Origin: JABIAG01 sp964561995
Lineage (GTDB): Archaea > Nanobdellota > Nanobdellia > Woesearchaeales > JABIAG01
DNA: 41,366 bases
Assembly (NCBI GenBank): GCA_964561995.1
Contig: CAZLQZ010000012.1
Coordinates: 1-41,366 of the forward strand
Direction: 5' to 3'
Shown: piece after piece, positions 15,699 through 23,150 of the stretch
Layout of the letters: each line of letters opens with the position of its first letter
Numbering within the stretch: position 1 is the first letter of the stretch
Program-made: the position numbers and the translations under genes
Notes under the pieces: model-generated
What the model saw: only the letters and a program-made list of their open reading frames with translations
Told to the model about the DNA's origin: nothing
Database searches by the model: none

Positions 15699-16823
15699 TT
15701 ATCTATAGGTTGCTTCTTTAATATCATCAATTAATGTAAAAATATTAAATGGTTTTTTATAAAATCCTGCAACATTATGACTTGGATCAATTTTAGTATC
15801 TAATCCGCTCATACAAAAAAGTAAAGCCTTTGGATTTAACTCACGCAATTTTCCCAAAACACTTTGTCCCCTTGAATTGTATGTATCTGATAACATAGCG
15901 TGATAATCTTCATTAGGTACATTATCTATACAATTTGCTTCATAAACATCAAATCCATGTTCTCTAAATTGTTCTGAAACAATTTTTCTCATTAAAAAAT
16001 CATCTTCTAATACAAGTAATTTTTTTTTAATTACGGGTATTGCAATTTTGAAAGTTGTTCCAACATTTAATTCACTATTGACCATGATGTAAGCACCATT
16101 TTCTTCTAAAAATTGATAAACAATTGCTAATCCTCTTCCTGAACCATCTTGAAATCTAGTGAATCCAGTAGAAAAGATGTGTGGTAAATCTTCTGTACTT
16201 ATGCCCTGACCATTGTCAGAAATAGAAAGTTCTACATAACTTGTAGGTGGAAGTTGATGATAACCTTGTACAAAATGATGTTGTGGAAAATCATCATTAT
16301 CCAGATTACTTTCATTCTCGTAAAGTCTTGTTGAAATATTTATTCTTACAGTTTTATCTGATGCTTTTACTGCATTAGACAATAAATTATCGACTGCTCT
16401 TAATGTAGATAGAGTATCTACTTTAATTTTACAAAGAGAATTATAATCTTCACTAATAAGAATTTTACTTATTTTTTTTGATATAATTTTAACAGATTCA
16501 CTAACAATATTATCTAGACCCTGTTCAATTAGTTCATTTTTGTGAGATTCATCTAAGATCCCTAAAATGTTTAAGCCTCTTTTTCCGGAGGTATATATCA
16601 TACTAATGCAATCTTTTTTTTTATCACATTGAATTAATTCAGTAATTCCTGTTACACCCATCAATATATTACGTAAATCATGTACACAATTGCCAACAAC
16701 TTTACGACCAAATTCATACTTGCCGATTTTATCTTTAAGTGCCGTATTTTCTTCATTTAGTCTTAGAATTTCAGACATTACATCATCTGGTATGTCATTT
16801 CTATCGTGGTAACAAATATCCAT
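15699..16823 (-). CDS. Cytoplasmic hybrid histidine kinase with C-terminal receiver domain
   Basis: 374 aa. Seen: short N-terminal helix (residues 12-35, coiled-coil-like); phosphoacceptor His48 in NCVHDLRNI; HATPase domain with N-box DNLLSNAVKAS, G1 box SDNGQGIS, F box HIFSTGFTR and G2 box GSGRGLAIV; then a receiver domain from about 267 with LVLEDDF, phosphoacceptor Asp313 (MLSDTY) and KKPF. No membrane helix, PAS or GAF domain is present, so input must come through another protein or the short N-terminus. No partner response regulator is adjacent. The receiver's own strand 3 (AMLSDTYNS) departs from the common LLDxxMP pattern. Confidence 0.85.
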   Translation of the reverse strand: MDICYHDRNDIPDDVMSEILRLNEENTALKDKIGKYEFGRKVVGNCVHDLRNILMGVTGITELIQCDKKKDCISMIYTSGKRGLNILGILDESHKNELIEQGLDNIVSESVKIISKKISKILISEDYNSLCKIKVDTLSTLRAVDNLLSNAVKASDKTVRINISTRLYENESNLDNDDFPQHHFVQGYHQLPPTSYVELSISDNGQGISTEDLPHIFSTGFTRFQDGSGRGLAIVYQFLEENGAYIMVNSELNVGTTFKIAIPVIKKKLLVLEDDFLMRKIVSEQFREHGFDVYEANCIDNVPNEDYHAMLSDTYNSRGQSVLGKLRELNPKALLFCMSGLDTKIDPSHNVAGFYKKPFNIFTLIDDIKEATYR

Positions 16824-16857
16824 TATTTTTTTTTAAATTACTTCTATTAAAAGTTAA

Positions 16858-17454
16858 CTATTTAATTCTCCAACAACCTACATTAACAATTTGTTTACTT
16901 TTTGTATGAAATTTCATTGTTTTTTTTAATGGAAGTTTATATTCCCAGAAATGTGTGATTTTTTTATTATGATCTTTACATATTGATTCAATAAATTTTT
17001 TGCTTTCAACTTTACCAATATAGTATGATGTTATGGCTATTTCAATTGCTTTTTTTACAAAAATTTTATCTGCTTTTCTTTTTTGTACTCCAAAAGGAGG
17101 ATTCATAACAACCACATCTACTTTTTTTGTAAAATCATTAACATCTTTGTTTATTACTTTAAAATTTTCATCATAGGGGGATAAATTAAAATTAAGTTGA
17201 TCAATTACATCTTTATCTTTTTCAACAAAATGAACTGTTTTTGCGCCTAATTCTAAACAACCAATTCCTAGAATGCCCGTTCCTGCTCCTAAATCTGCAA
17301 TTGTTTTTCCTTCTATATCTTTTATCATAAAAGCATTCCACAATATATCTGCTGCAACATTAGAATCTGTCGAATATTGCTCTAAAAGTGGTTTAGGATT
17401 TTCAAAAGTTTTTAATTTAGATAATACAATTGCCAATTGATGTTTAGTTATCAT
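16858..17454 (-). CDS. METTL5-like N6-adenine RNA methyltransferase
   Basis: 198-aa Rossmann methyltransferase of the archaeal/eukaryotic METTL5 type (COG2263). Seen: STDSNVAADILWNAF, characteristic of the family; SAM motif I ADLGAGTGILGIG; acidic motif VEKDKD; and catalytic NPPFG, typical of N6-adenine methylation. Human METTL5 methylates 18S rRNA; the archaeal target is probably rRNA too (inference). The start at ATG 17454 gives the expected family N-terminus. The histidine-kinase gene lies 34 bases downstream on the same strand; cotranscription is possible but unproven. Confidence 0.85.
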   Translation of the reverse strand: MITKHQLAIVLSKLKTFENPKPLLEQYSTDSNVAADILWNAFMIKDIEGKTIADLGAGTGILGIGCLELGAKTVHFVEKDKDVIDQLNFNLSPYDENFKVINKDVNDFTKKVDVVVMNPPFGVQKRKADKIFVKKAIEIAITSYYIGKVESKKFIESICKDHNKKITHFWEYKLPLKKTMKFHTKSKQIVNVGCWRIK

Positions 17455-17468
17455 GATGTCTACAAATC

Positions 17469-17476
17469 TTTATATA
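17469..17476 (+). promoter_or_regulatory. TATA box between divergent METTL5 gene and 17499 gene
   Basis: TTTATATA centred 26 nt before the ATG at 17499. This supports a leaderless start there rather than the ATG at 17484. The symmetric TATATA core might also serve the minus strand, but its distance to the METTL5 start (about 19 nt) is short. Confidence 0.6.
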
Positions 17477-17498
17477 GTTTTTAATGTTTTTCATTTAT

Positions 17499-17900
17499 AT
17501 GAGTGTTGAAGAATTATTAGAAAAAGCAACAATTCAATTTGAAAAACCTATTTCTCAAAATAGTATAGGAATGTATATGCATTATCTTTCTTATGAACTT
17601 CATGCAAACATAAGATATCGACTTACTCTAGACAAAGAAATTTGGGCATTACCTGAGGATACTAGTTTAATACCTATAAAAACAACCAGATTTGGACTTA
17701 GCGGCATTATAACAAAAAGAACTACTTCTTATGATGATTATGTTTCCGAGATTTTTAATGGTTTTTCAGATGATCCCGATTATATAAAGGGAGTAAAATT
17801 TGACATAATTCCAGGATTCGATCTTAAAGAATATGATCCCAAAAAAATTCAGTTTTGGGATGAAATAAGAAAACTTTCATGCGATTACATTAAATCATAA
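17499..17900 (+). CDS. Unrecognised 133-aa protein
   Basis: I do not recognise the family. It begins MSVEELLEKATIQFEKP, contains YMHYLSYELHANIRYR (helical, amphipathic) and a beta-rich middle (TRFGLSGIITKR), and ends in an acidic region with GFDLKEYDPKKIQFWDEI. No membrane segment, cysteine pair or nucleotide motif is visible. Start 17499 is preferred because it lies 26 nt from a TATA box. The next gene follows after 35 bases with its own TATA box. Confidence 0.55.
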   Translation: MSVEELLEKATIQFEKPISQNSIGMYMHYLSYELHANIRYRLTLDKEIWALPEDTSLIPIKTTRFGLSGIITKRTTSYDDYVSEIFNGFSDDPDYIKGVKFDIIPGFDLKEYDPKKIQFWDEIRKLSCDYIKS

Positions 17901-17905
17901 GAATA

Positions 17906-17914
17906 TTTATAAAA
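17906..17914 (+). promoter_or_regulatory. TATA box of the coiled-coil/winged-helix gene
   Basis: TTTATAAAA centred 26 nt before the ATG at 17936, with no Shine-Dalgarno; another leaderless-type start. Confidence 0.6.
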
Positions 17915-17935
17915 TCTTTTGCATTCTTTATTATT

Positions 17936-18415
17936 ATGGGAATTTTTCAAAACATTCTATCTAAGGATTTAGTTAAAAATATTAGAGTTGCTTTTAGAAA
18001 AATTGAATCAGAACTTAATGATCATTTGGAAAGCATTAATGCAAATACTAATGAAATTCAATCTATTTATGAATTATTAACTGAATTAGAAGGTAAAATG
18101 GAAAAATTATCTTCTAGAGTTGATGATTTACATTTAAAACTAGAACCTTCTAAGAAAAAAATATTAGATTTTAGAATTGAACCATTAACAAAACGAGAAA
18201 AGGAAGTTTTTTTTTCAATTTATACTGATGAACCAATAACTTATAAAATAATTAGTAAAAAATTGCATCTTGAGGAGATTATGGTTCAAGAATATGTAAC
18301 AAATCTAATAGCAAAAGGAATTCCAATGTCTAAAAAGTTTAAAAATAATGAAATTTTTATTTCACTTGATAAAGAATTTAAAGAATTACAAGCAAAAGAA
18401 AGACTTGTTAAATAA
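17936..18415 (+). CDS. Coiled-coil plus winged-helix DNA-binding-like protein
   Basis: 159 aa. Residues about 15-75 form a coiled coil (RKIESELNDHLESINAN through LSSRVDDLHLKLEP). Residues about 85-135 look like a helix-turn-helix: LTKREKEVFFSIYTDEPI, then TYKIISKKLHLEE and VQEYVTNLIAKGIP, the standard second and recognition helix pattern of MarR-like winged helices. Likely a dimeric transcription regulator or a DNA-architecture protein; the target is unknown. It converges with the heptose operon, ending one base before it. Confidence 0.6.
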   Translation: MGIFQNILSKDLVKNIRVAFRKIESELNDHLESINANTNEIQSIYELLTELEGKMEKLSSRVDDLHLKLEPSKKKILDFRIEPLTKREKEVFFSIYTDEPITYKIISKKLHLEEIMVQEYVTNLIAKGIPMSKKFKNNEIFISLDKEFKELQAKERLVK

Positions 18416-18892
18416 TTATTTCTCCATTAGTTTATTAATGATATTAGTTGTTGAATAACCTTCAATCAATGGTAAAGTTATATGTTTTGCTCCCCATGAT
18501 TCAATTAATTCTTTTTCTTCTCTAATTCTTTCAGGTTCAAATGTTCCGCCCTTTATGTGCATATCAGATTTTAATTCTTTAAGAATATTTATTGGTTTAT
18601 TATCATCAAATATTATAACATAATCTACACATTCTAGTGCAGCTAACATCTCTGCTCTTTCGTTTTCTGGAATAATTGGTCTTGATGGACCTTTTAATTC
18701 TTTTATTGATCTATCGCTATTTACTAATACAATTAAAACATCACATAATTCTTTAGCTCTTTGTAAAATATTAACGTGTCCTATATGAAGAATATCAAAA
18801 GAACCATTTGTTGTAGCAATTTTTTTTGTATTTTTTAATTCATTTACTATTAATTTTAATTCTTTCAATGTTTTGATCTTATTTTTCATCAT
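18416..18892 (-). CDS. hldC: D-glycero-beta-D-manno-heptose 1-phosphate adenylyltransferase
   Basis: Nucleotidyltransferase that makes ADP-heptose, equivalent to the C-terminal half of bacterial HldE (RfaE2). Seen: NGSFDILHIGHVN with the HxGH nucleotidyl-transfer motif, NSDRSIKELKGPSRPI, ERAEMLAAL, VDYVIIFDD and a C-terminal STTNIINKL (ISTT-like nucleotide loop). 158 aa, matching a free-standing domain. It overlaps gmhB by 14 bases and is last in the three-gene operon. A glycerol-3-phosphate cytidylyltransferase-like role is disfavoured by the KGPSRPI segment and the neighbours. Confidence 0.87.
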   Translation of the reverse strand: MMKNKIKTLKELKLIVNELKNTKKIATTNGSFDILHIGHVNILQRAKELCDVLIVLVNSDRSIKELKGPSRPIIPENERAEMLAALECVDYVIIFDDNKPINILKELKSDMHIKGGTFEPERIREEKELIESWGAKHITLPLIEGYSTTNIINKLMEK

Positions 18893-19406
18893 CGCTCCTT
18901 AAAATGCAATTAACAGCGTCTGAAATGCTTGACACTGCATAATCTGGTTGTGAATCTTTTTTATCATATTGTCTTTGAATAAATATTGTTTTGCATCCTG
19001 CGTTTACTCCCAATTGAACATCTGATGCTTTATCTCCAACAACCCATGATTCTAAAAGGTCTAAGTCATATTTTGCTTTTGCTTCTAGTATGGAGGTTGG
19101 TTTGGGTTTTCTACAATTACAATTAACGTCTGGATTATGTGGACAATAATAAGTCTCAATGACTTTAATTCCTAAGCTATCTAAATGTTCAAGAATTGCA
19201 TTATTAAAAATTTTGAAATCATTTTCAGTGTAATAATCACGTCCAATTCCCGATTGGTTTGTAACTATAAATATTTTATAATCATTAAGTCTGCCCAGGT
19301 TTTCTAAACCTTCATGAAACTCTAAATCTTCTAATTTATGAACATAACTTTTATCAACGTTAATCACTCCGTCTCTATCTAAAAAAATTGCTTTATTCAT
19401 TTTCAA
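18879..19406 (-). CDS. gmhB: D-glycero-D-manno-heptose 1,7-bisphosphate phosphatase
   Basis: HAD-family phosphatase that removes the C7 phosphate in ADP-heptose synthesis. Seen: FLDRDGVIN with the two catalytic aspartates (D10, D12), VTNQSGIGRD, the zinc-binding cluster YCPHNPDVNCNCRKPKP specific to GmhB and histidinol-phosphatase relatives, and VGDKASDV. 175 aa, a normal size. Overlaps of 14 bases on both sides tie it to the heptose kinase and adenylyltransferase genes, which settles the choice against histidinol phosphatase. Confidence 0.88.
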   Translation of the reverse strand: MKMNKAIFLDRDGVINVDKSYVHKLEDLEFHEGLENLGRLNDYKIFIVTNQSGIGRDYYTENDFKIFNNAILEHLDSLGIKVIETYYCPHNPDVNCNCRKPKPTSILEAKAKYDLDLLESWVVGDKASDVQLGVNAGCKTIFIQRQYDKKDSQPDYAVSSISDAVNCILRSDDEK

Positions 19407-20370
19407 TACTTAAATTTAATTCATCAATTGAGCATGTTGCTGTACCTAATTTACCAACAACTATTGATGCTGCGTGATTTGCTATATTTGCTGCTTGCTT
19501 TAGTGTTGCTCCATTAGCTAATGCTAATCCAATTAAAGCTGTAAATGTATCTCCTGCTCCAGAAACATCATATACTTCTTTTGCTTTTGTAGGAATTTTT
19601 GTTATTGATCCATCTTTTTCATATAATGCCATGCCTTTTGATCCTCTTGTTATGATGATATTTGAATCTAAATCTTTGATAAGATTACTTCCAATTATGT
19701 CTAAATCTTCTTCACAATTTTCTTCAATTCTTGCCATTAAGGCTGCTTCATGGTGATTTGGAGTTATTAAGTAAGAACCTTTGAAAAAATCTTTATTTTT
19801 AGGTTTAGGGTCTGCAATTATTTTTTTTTTATTGTCATTACAAATTTTAATGATATTTTGCATTAATTCATAAGATAAAACACCTTTTGCATAATCTGAA
19901 ACTATAACTAAATCGTAATTAATAATATTGTTTTCTATAAAATTAATTATTTTATTTTGAACTTCTTGTTCTATTGGATTTTTAAGTTCATTATCAATTC
20001 TTAATAATTGTGTATTTCCCGACAAAATTCTTGTTTTTGTAGTTGTTGGTCGATTCGATTCATATACTCCAAATGTATCAATTTTTCTTAAAGAAAGTTC
20101 TTCTAAAAGTTTATTTTTTTCAATATCATTTCCAACTACTCCTACTAAACATGATTTAGCACCTAGAGCAACTATGTTATTTGCTGTATTTGAAACACCT
20201 CCTGGAACTACTGTTTCTTTTTTATATTCTGCAATTTGGACTGGTGCTTCTGGACTAATTCTTTTTACATCTGTCCACATATATTTATCTAGCATTAAAT
20301 CTCCTATTAATAGAATTTTTGAATTAGAAAAATTTCTTATAATTTCTTTTAGTTTTTCTTTTTCCATCAT
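19393..20370 (-). CDS. hldA: D-glycero-beta-D-manno-heptose 7-phosphate kinase
   Basis: PfkB/ribokinase-family kinase equivalent to the N-terminal half of HldE (RfaE1). Seen: ILLIGDLMLDKYMWTDVKRI, SPEAPVQIAEY, VPGGVSNTANNIVALGA, and near the C-terminus the PfkB signature YDVSGAGDTFTALIG with the catalytic aspartate of GAGD. Length 325 aa is standard for the single domain. The second ATG (20367) lies 25 nt from the TATA box and may be the true start. First gene of the operon. The isomerase GmhA, needed to make the substrate, is not in the window. Confidence 0.88.
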   Translation of the reverse strand: MMEKEKLKEIIRNFSNSKILLIGDLMLDKYMWTDVKRISPEAPVQIAEYKKETVVPGGVSNTANNIVALGAKSCLVGVVGNDIEKNKLLEELSLRKIDTFGVYESNRPTTTKTRILSGNTQLLRIDNELKNPIEQEVQNKIINFIENNIINYDLVIVSDYAKGVLSYELMQNIIKICNDNKKKIIADPKPKNKDFFKGSYLITPNHHEAALMARIEENCEEDLDIIGSNLIKDLDSNIIITRGSKGMALYEKDGSITKIPTKAKEVYDVSGAGDTFTALIGLALANGATLKQAANIANHAASIVVGKLGTATCSIDELNLSIENE

Positions 20371-20387
20371 TTTTTTTAGTATTATTT

Positions 20388-20396
20388 TTTTATAAA
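20388..20396 (-). promoter_or_regulatory. TATA box of the ADP-heptose operon
   Basis: On the minus strand TTTATAAAA, centred 22 nt before ATG 20370 and 25 nt before the adjacent in-frame ATG 20367. The latter would fit the leaderless spacing seen elsewhere in the window. Confidence 0.5.
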
Positions 20397-20454
20397 TTTA
20401 TGTGTTTTTATAAATTATATGAATTTCTTGTTCCTTTTTTTGCGATTTAAAAAT

Positions 20455-20605
20455 TTAATTTTTGATTAAAACTTTTAGAACTAATATTTCCAATTAAAAC
20501 TTTAAAGATTTGATTGTGATTTTCATTTTTTAAAGTTATAGGCTTTGATTAAAATATGCTAAATTGAAAGATTCAAGCAAAGATAAAAAGTTTAGAAGTT
20601 CAATT
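20455..20605. other. Non-coding A+T-rich tract with short repeated words downstream of the recombinase gene
   Basis: No convincing gene. The words GATTAAAA/AATTAAAAC occur at about 20464, 20492 and 20547. ACTTTAAA and TTTAAAGT flank a loop of about 25 bases, a possible stem-loop. Similar words recur at 23018-23150 on the other side of the recombinase region. In this base composition some repetition is expected by chance. Confidence 0.3.
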
Positions 20606-21439
20606 TTAATCTTTTTTATTTAATGTATCTAGGGGACTTACAACATTTTTTATTTGATCCTGACTAATATGAGTATAAATTCGAGTAGTTTCCAAATTTT
20701 CATGACCTAGGAGTTGCTGAATTACTAACAAATTAGCCCCATCTTCAAGCAAATGAGTAGCAAAACTATGTCTTAGTGTGTGAGGTGTTACTTTTTTGTT
20801 AATTCCTGCTCGTTTAGCTGCTTTTTTGACAATTAGTTGAACATTTCTAGTTGAAAGCGGCTCTTTTTTTGAAAATAAATAGGATTTGTTTTCACTAATA
20901 AGTATTTCAAGATCAGATATTAAACTATTTGCAAGTTTAAACATTCTATCTTTGGCGCCCTTCCCCCTTCTAACCCAGCCTATTTTTTGATTTAAGTCTA
21001 TATCTTCGGGAGTTAAATTTACTAATTCAGAAACTCTCACTCCTGAAGAATAAAGTAATTGAATTATTAATTTTGATTTTTCACTATATGCGGCGTCTAT
21101 TAAATTTGAAACTTCTAAAGGAGTTAATACTGTGGGAAGTCTTTTTTCTTTTTTTGGAACCTCCAACTTAACAAAAATATCTGGTCTGTCAACAATTCTC
21201 TTAAAAAAAAATCTTAAACTAGATACTGCCAAAGATCTTGATTTATTGCTATATCTATCAATTAAACTTGCAAGATAAATTTTTACTCTATCTAAACTTA
21301 TAGATTCCATATTTTCATTATTTTTAAGAAATGGTTTTAAGAAAAATAAATAGGATTTGATTGTTAATTTTGAATTTCCTCTTAATTTTAATTCAATCGT
21401 TATTTTTTCAATATATTTATTTAATTCCTTATTGATCAT
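20606..21439 (-). CDS. XerA/XerC/D-type tyrosine recombinase
   Basis: 277-aa site-specific recombinase. Seen: N-terminal SAM-like core-binding domain (about 1-95), then the catalytic domain with the full active set: R135 (SGVRVSEL), K160 (RRGKGAKDR), H220 and R223 (HTLRHSFATHLL), H246 (LLGHENLETT) and nucleophile Y255 (RIYTH). The length and motifs fit archaeal XerA, which resolves chromosome dimers at dif, but mobile-element integrases of the same family cannot be excluded. It overlaps the upstream HNH nuclease gene by 11 bases, which is unusual for a housekeeping xerA and leaves a mobile origin open. Confidence 0.85.
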   Translation of the reverse strand: MINKELNKYIEKITIELKLRGNSKLTIKSYLFFLKPFLKNNENMESISLDRVKIYLASLIDRYSNKSRSLAVSSLRFFFKRIVDRPDIFVKLEVPKKEKRLPTVLTPLEVSNLIDAAYSEKSKLIIQLLYSSGVRVSELVNLTPEDIDLNQKIGWVRRGKGAKDRMFKLANSLISDLEILISENKSYLFSKKEPLSTRNVQLIVKKAAKRAGINKKVTPHTLRHSFATHLLEDGANLLVIQQLLGHENLETTRIYTHISQDQIKNVVSPLDTLNKKD

Positions 21440-21860
21440 TTTGTTTCAATTGATTCACTATATCTTCTTTATATTTGTCCATATGAATCATTTTATGGTG
21501 ATTAGGGCATAAAGCAACAAGATTATCTTTTGAGCTATTGTCATGATTTCCATCTTTGTGGTGCAAATCCACAATTTTATCAAAACCACAAATATGACAT
21601 TTTTTTGTCAATTCAGTATAGGTATCTAAATCCAAATTATGCCATTTCAAATAGTTATATTTTTTTATATTGTTATAATATAATTTTTTATTTGAACAAT
21701 TTTTACACATGCCTTTTGCGTGGTGGGGTTTCATTTCTCCACAAATTGCACATTTTACTTTAATAGGTTTCCAAATTAATTTTTTATAGCAAGTTATGCA
21801 ATATCCTTTTGAATGATGAAATGTTTCTTTTTTACAATTTTTACAAATTTTTATTGCCAC
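21429..21860 (-). CDS. HNH endonuclease with zinc-ribbon repeats
   Basis: 143 aa. Seen: three CxxC-type zinc-binding units in the first 60 residues (CKNCKKETFHH, CAICGEMKPHH, CKNCSNKK), then a C-terminal HNH nuclease: CHICGFDKIVDLHHKDG, SSKDNLVALCPNHHKMIH, with paired cysteines and the HH catalytic site. The repeated C-x2-C-K-x-HHxKG motif appears twice, suggesting tandem duplicated zinc knuckles. Start codon is GTG at 21860, supported by a TATA box 26 nt upstream. Cotranscribed with the recombinase; it may be part of a small mobile or genome-maintenance unit. Target DNA unknown. Confidence 0.82.
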   Translation of the reverse strand: MAIKICKNCKKETFHHSKGYCITCYKKLIWKPIKVKCAICGEMKPHHAKGMCKNCSNKKLYYNNIKKYNYLKWHNLDLDTYTELTKKCHICGFDKIVDLHHKDGNHDNSSKDNLVALCPNHHKMIHMDKYKEDIVNQLKQNDQ

Positions 21861-21882
21861 GATGTACTTATTTAATTTTGAG

Positions 21883-21888
21883 TATAAA
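21883..21888 (-). promoter_or_regulatory. TATA box of the HNH-recombinase operon
   Basis: Minus-strand TTTATA (within GTATTTATACTC) centred 26 nt before the GTG start at 21860. The spacing supports a leaderless GTG start. Confidence 0.55.
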
Positions 21889-22132
21889 TACTTTTCGATA
21901 ATCGGATTAAGAGAACATCATATAATCAGTATTATGCGAAGTTTGTACTCAAAAAAGCGTGTAAAAATGCTAATAAATGCGTCGAAAGGCCTATTTGGTT
22001 TGAAAAGGCCAGGGCTTTTTTAAAAATTGATACTTTATTAATTATGAAAAAATTTAAAAAATTGTAATTTAAAAAAATTCAAATAAATGCATCCTTGGTT
22101 TTGTCACTAAAAGGTAATAAAAATCAATAAGC
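21889..22132. other. Divergent intergenic region with a dif-like palindrome and a G+C-richer patch
   Basis: No ORF of note. The imperfect palindrome ATAAT-CAGT-ATTAT sits at 21922-21935 beside the recombinase operon. A patch at 21955-22021 is richer in G+C than its surroundings and holds two AAAGGCC-type words plus a hairpin AAAAG-(7 nt)-CTTTT followed by T residues (22003-22021), which could be a small RNA end or a recombination-related structure. Confidence 0.3.
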
Positions 22133-22140
22133 TTTTTAAG
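22133..22140 (+). promoter_or_regulatory. TATA-like box of the 22162 gene
   Basis: TTTTTAAG centred about 26 nt before the ATG at 22162, supporting that start. Confidence 0.45.
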
Positions 22141-22161
22141 GGCACCAACATTATAATACAT

Positions 22162-23013
22162 ATGATTTCAATAAATATGTGGACCGACAAAAAAGGTAGC
22201 AATCCGGGAGGAAAATGTAAATTAGCTTATCAAAACAAGTGGGAAGATTTTTACATAAAGTATTGTACTGGTTCTAAACTACCGAGAGGGCATCCCTTTC
22301 ATCCGACAGTTCAACCCATATATGAAGCCTTAACATTAATTCTTGCAGAAGGAATGGGCATAGAAGTTCCAAAATATTATGTCTTATTTAATGAAGGAGT
22401 TGAATTTGAATATAGTGAATTTAATCCTAAAAATAAATTAGATGTAAATAAACCCATGTATTTTCTTTCTAAATTAGTTGAACTTCCACCTCATAGGGAT
22501 CCTGTGGCTTGTGCATCAAAAATGAAGGAAGAAATAATTTATCAAAAATTACTTATGATTGCAGATCTTTCAAATAAAAAACAAAATTATGCTTATTTTC
22601 CAGACCATGTTCCTCCACATATTCTTTATATTGATGTAGGATGTAATTTTGTAGATGCAATAAGTGGCTATTTATCTCAAAGAAATGAAGTCTCCGATTT
22701 ATTAAGAAATAGGAGAGGGTCGTATTTACCTAGCGTTAAAAAAGACTTAAAAAATGCAAAGAAATGGCTAAAAAGAGCACATATCCTTACAAATCATAAA
22801 CATTCCAATCAAAAAGAACTCCTTTGTTTAGAAGATTTTATTGGTGCTATACCCGATTATGAAATTCCTAAATTTCCTTATGGACACATTAAAATGAGCC
22901 AAGTTCTCAGAGAAGATGAACTTGAAGAAATTATGAGCTTACTTAGACTTAATATGGCTTCAATAGGTAGAAAATTTTTAAAAAAAGGTGACGGCAGACT
23001 ATTTTTCGAATAA
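22162..23013 (+). CDS. Unknown protein with faint HipA/protein-kinase-like features
   Basis: 283 aa, cytoplasmic by composition. Striking motif density: MWTDKKGSNPGGKC at the start, YIKYCTGSKLPRGHPFHP, then IYEALTLILAEGMGI-like helix, IADLSNKKQNYAY and ILYIDVGCNFVDA. The order (glycine-rich strand, Lys-containing strand, EAL helix, N-x-x-Q-N-Y loop, IDVG) loosely recalls the HipA/PI3K-like kinase fold, in which the last two would be the catalytic loop and the metal-binding aspartate. I do not recognise a named family and offer the kinase resemblance only as a hypothesis. It stands alone, divergent from the HNH-recombinase operon, and is followed by a repeat-like A+T tract. Confidence 0.5.
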   Translation: MISINMWTDKKGSNPGGKCKLAYQNKWEDFYIKYCTGSKLPRGHPFHPTVQPIYEALTLILAEGMGIEVPKYYVLFNEGVEFEYSEFNPKNKLDVNKPMYFLSKLVELPPHRDPVACASKMKEEIIYQKLLMIADLSNKKQNYAYFPDHVPPHILYIDVGCNFVDAISGYLSQRNEVSDLLRNRRGSYLPSVKKDLKNAKKWLKRAHILTNHKHSNQKELLCLEDFIGAIPDYEIPKFPYGHIKMSQVLREDELEEIMSLLRLNMASIGRKFLKKGDGRLFFE

Positions 23014-23017
23014 TTTA

Positions 23018-23150
23018 ATTTTAAATCAAAGATTATAGGTTTAAATCTTTTAATCATCAATTAAAACTTAATACTCTGTAGATTTTAATCAAAAAAAGAA
23101 CTAGACAATTAAAACTAAAGATTGTGCTTTAAAAACTTTCAATCAAAACC
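23018..23150. other. A+T-rich tract with words shared with 20455-20605
   Basis: Contains CAATTAAAACT twice (about 23058 and 23106), TTTTAATC twice, and TTTTAAATCAAAG (about 23019-23031), which is close to the reverse complement of CTTTGATTAAAA at about 20543. No gene is visible. Significance is uncertain in this composition. Confidence 0.25.

Noticed and set aside
20455..20605. CRISPR-like array based on recurring GATTAAAA/AATTAAAAC words
   Set aside because: Spacing is irregular (about 29 and 54 bases), repeats are only 8-11 bases, and no cas gene is in the window.
21861..22161. tRNA or other standard RNA gene in the G+C-richer patch
   Set aside because: No cloverleaf, no GGTTCGA-type loop and no CCA-end context; no C/D-box or H/ACA signature could be recognised.
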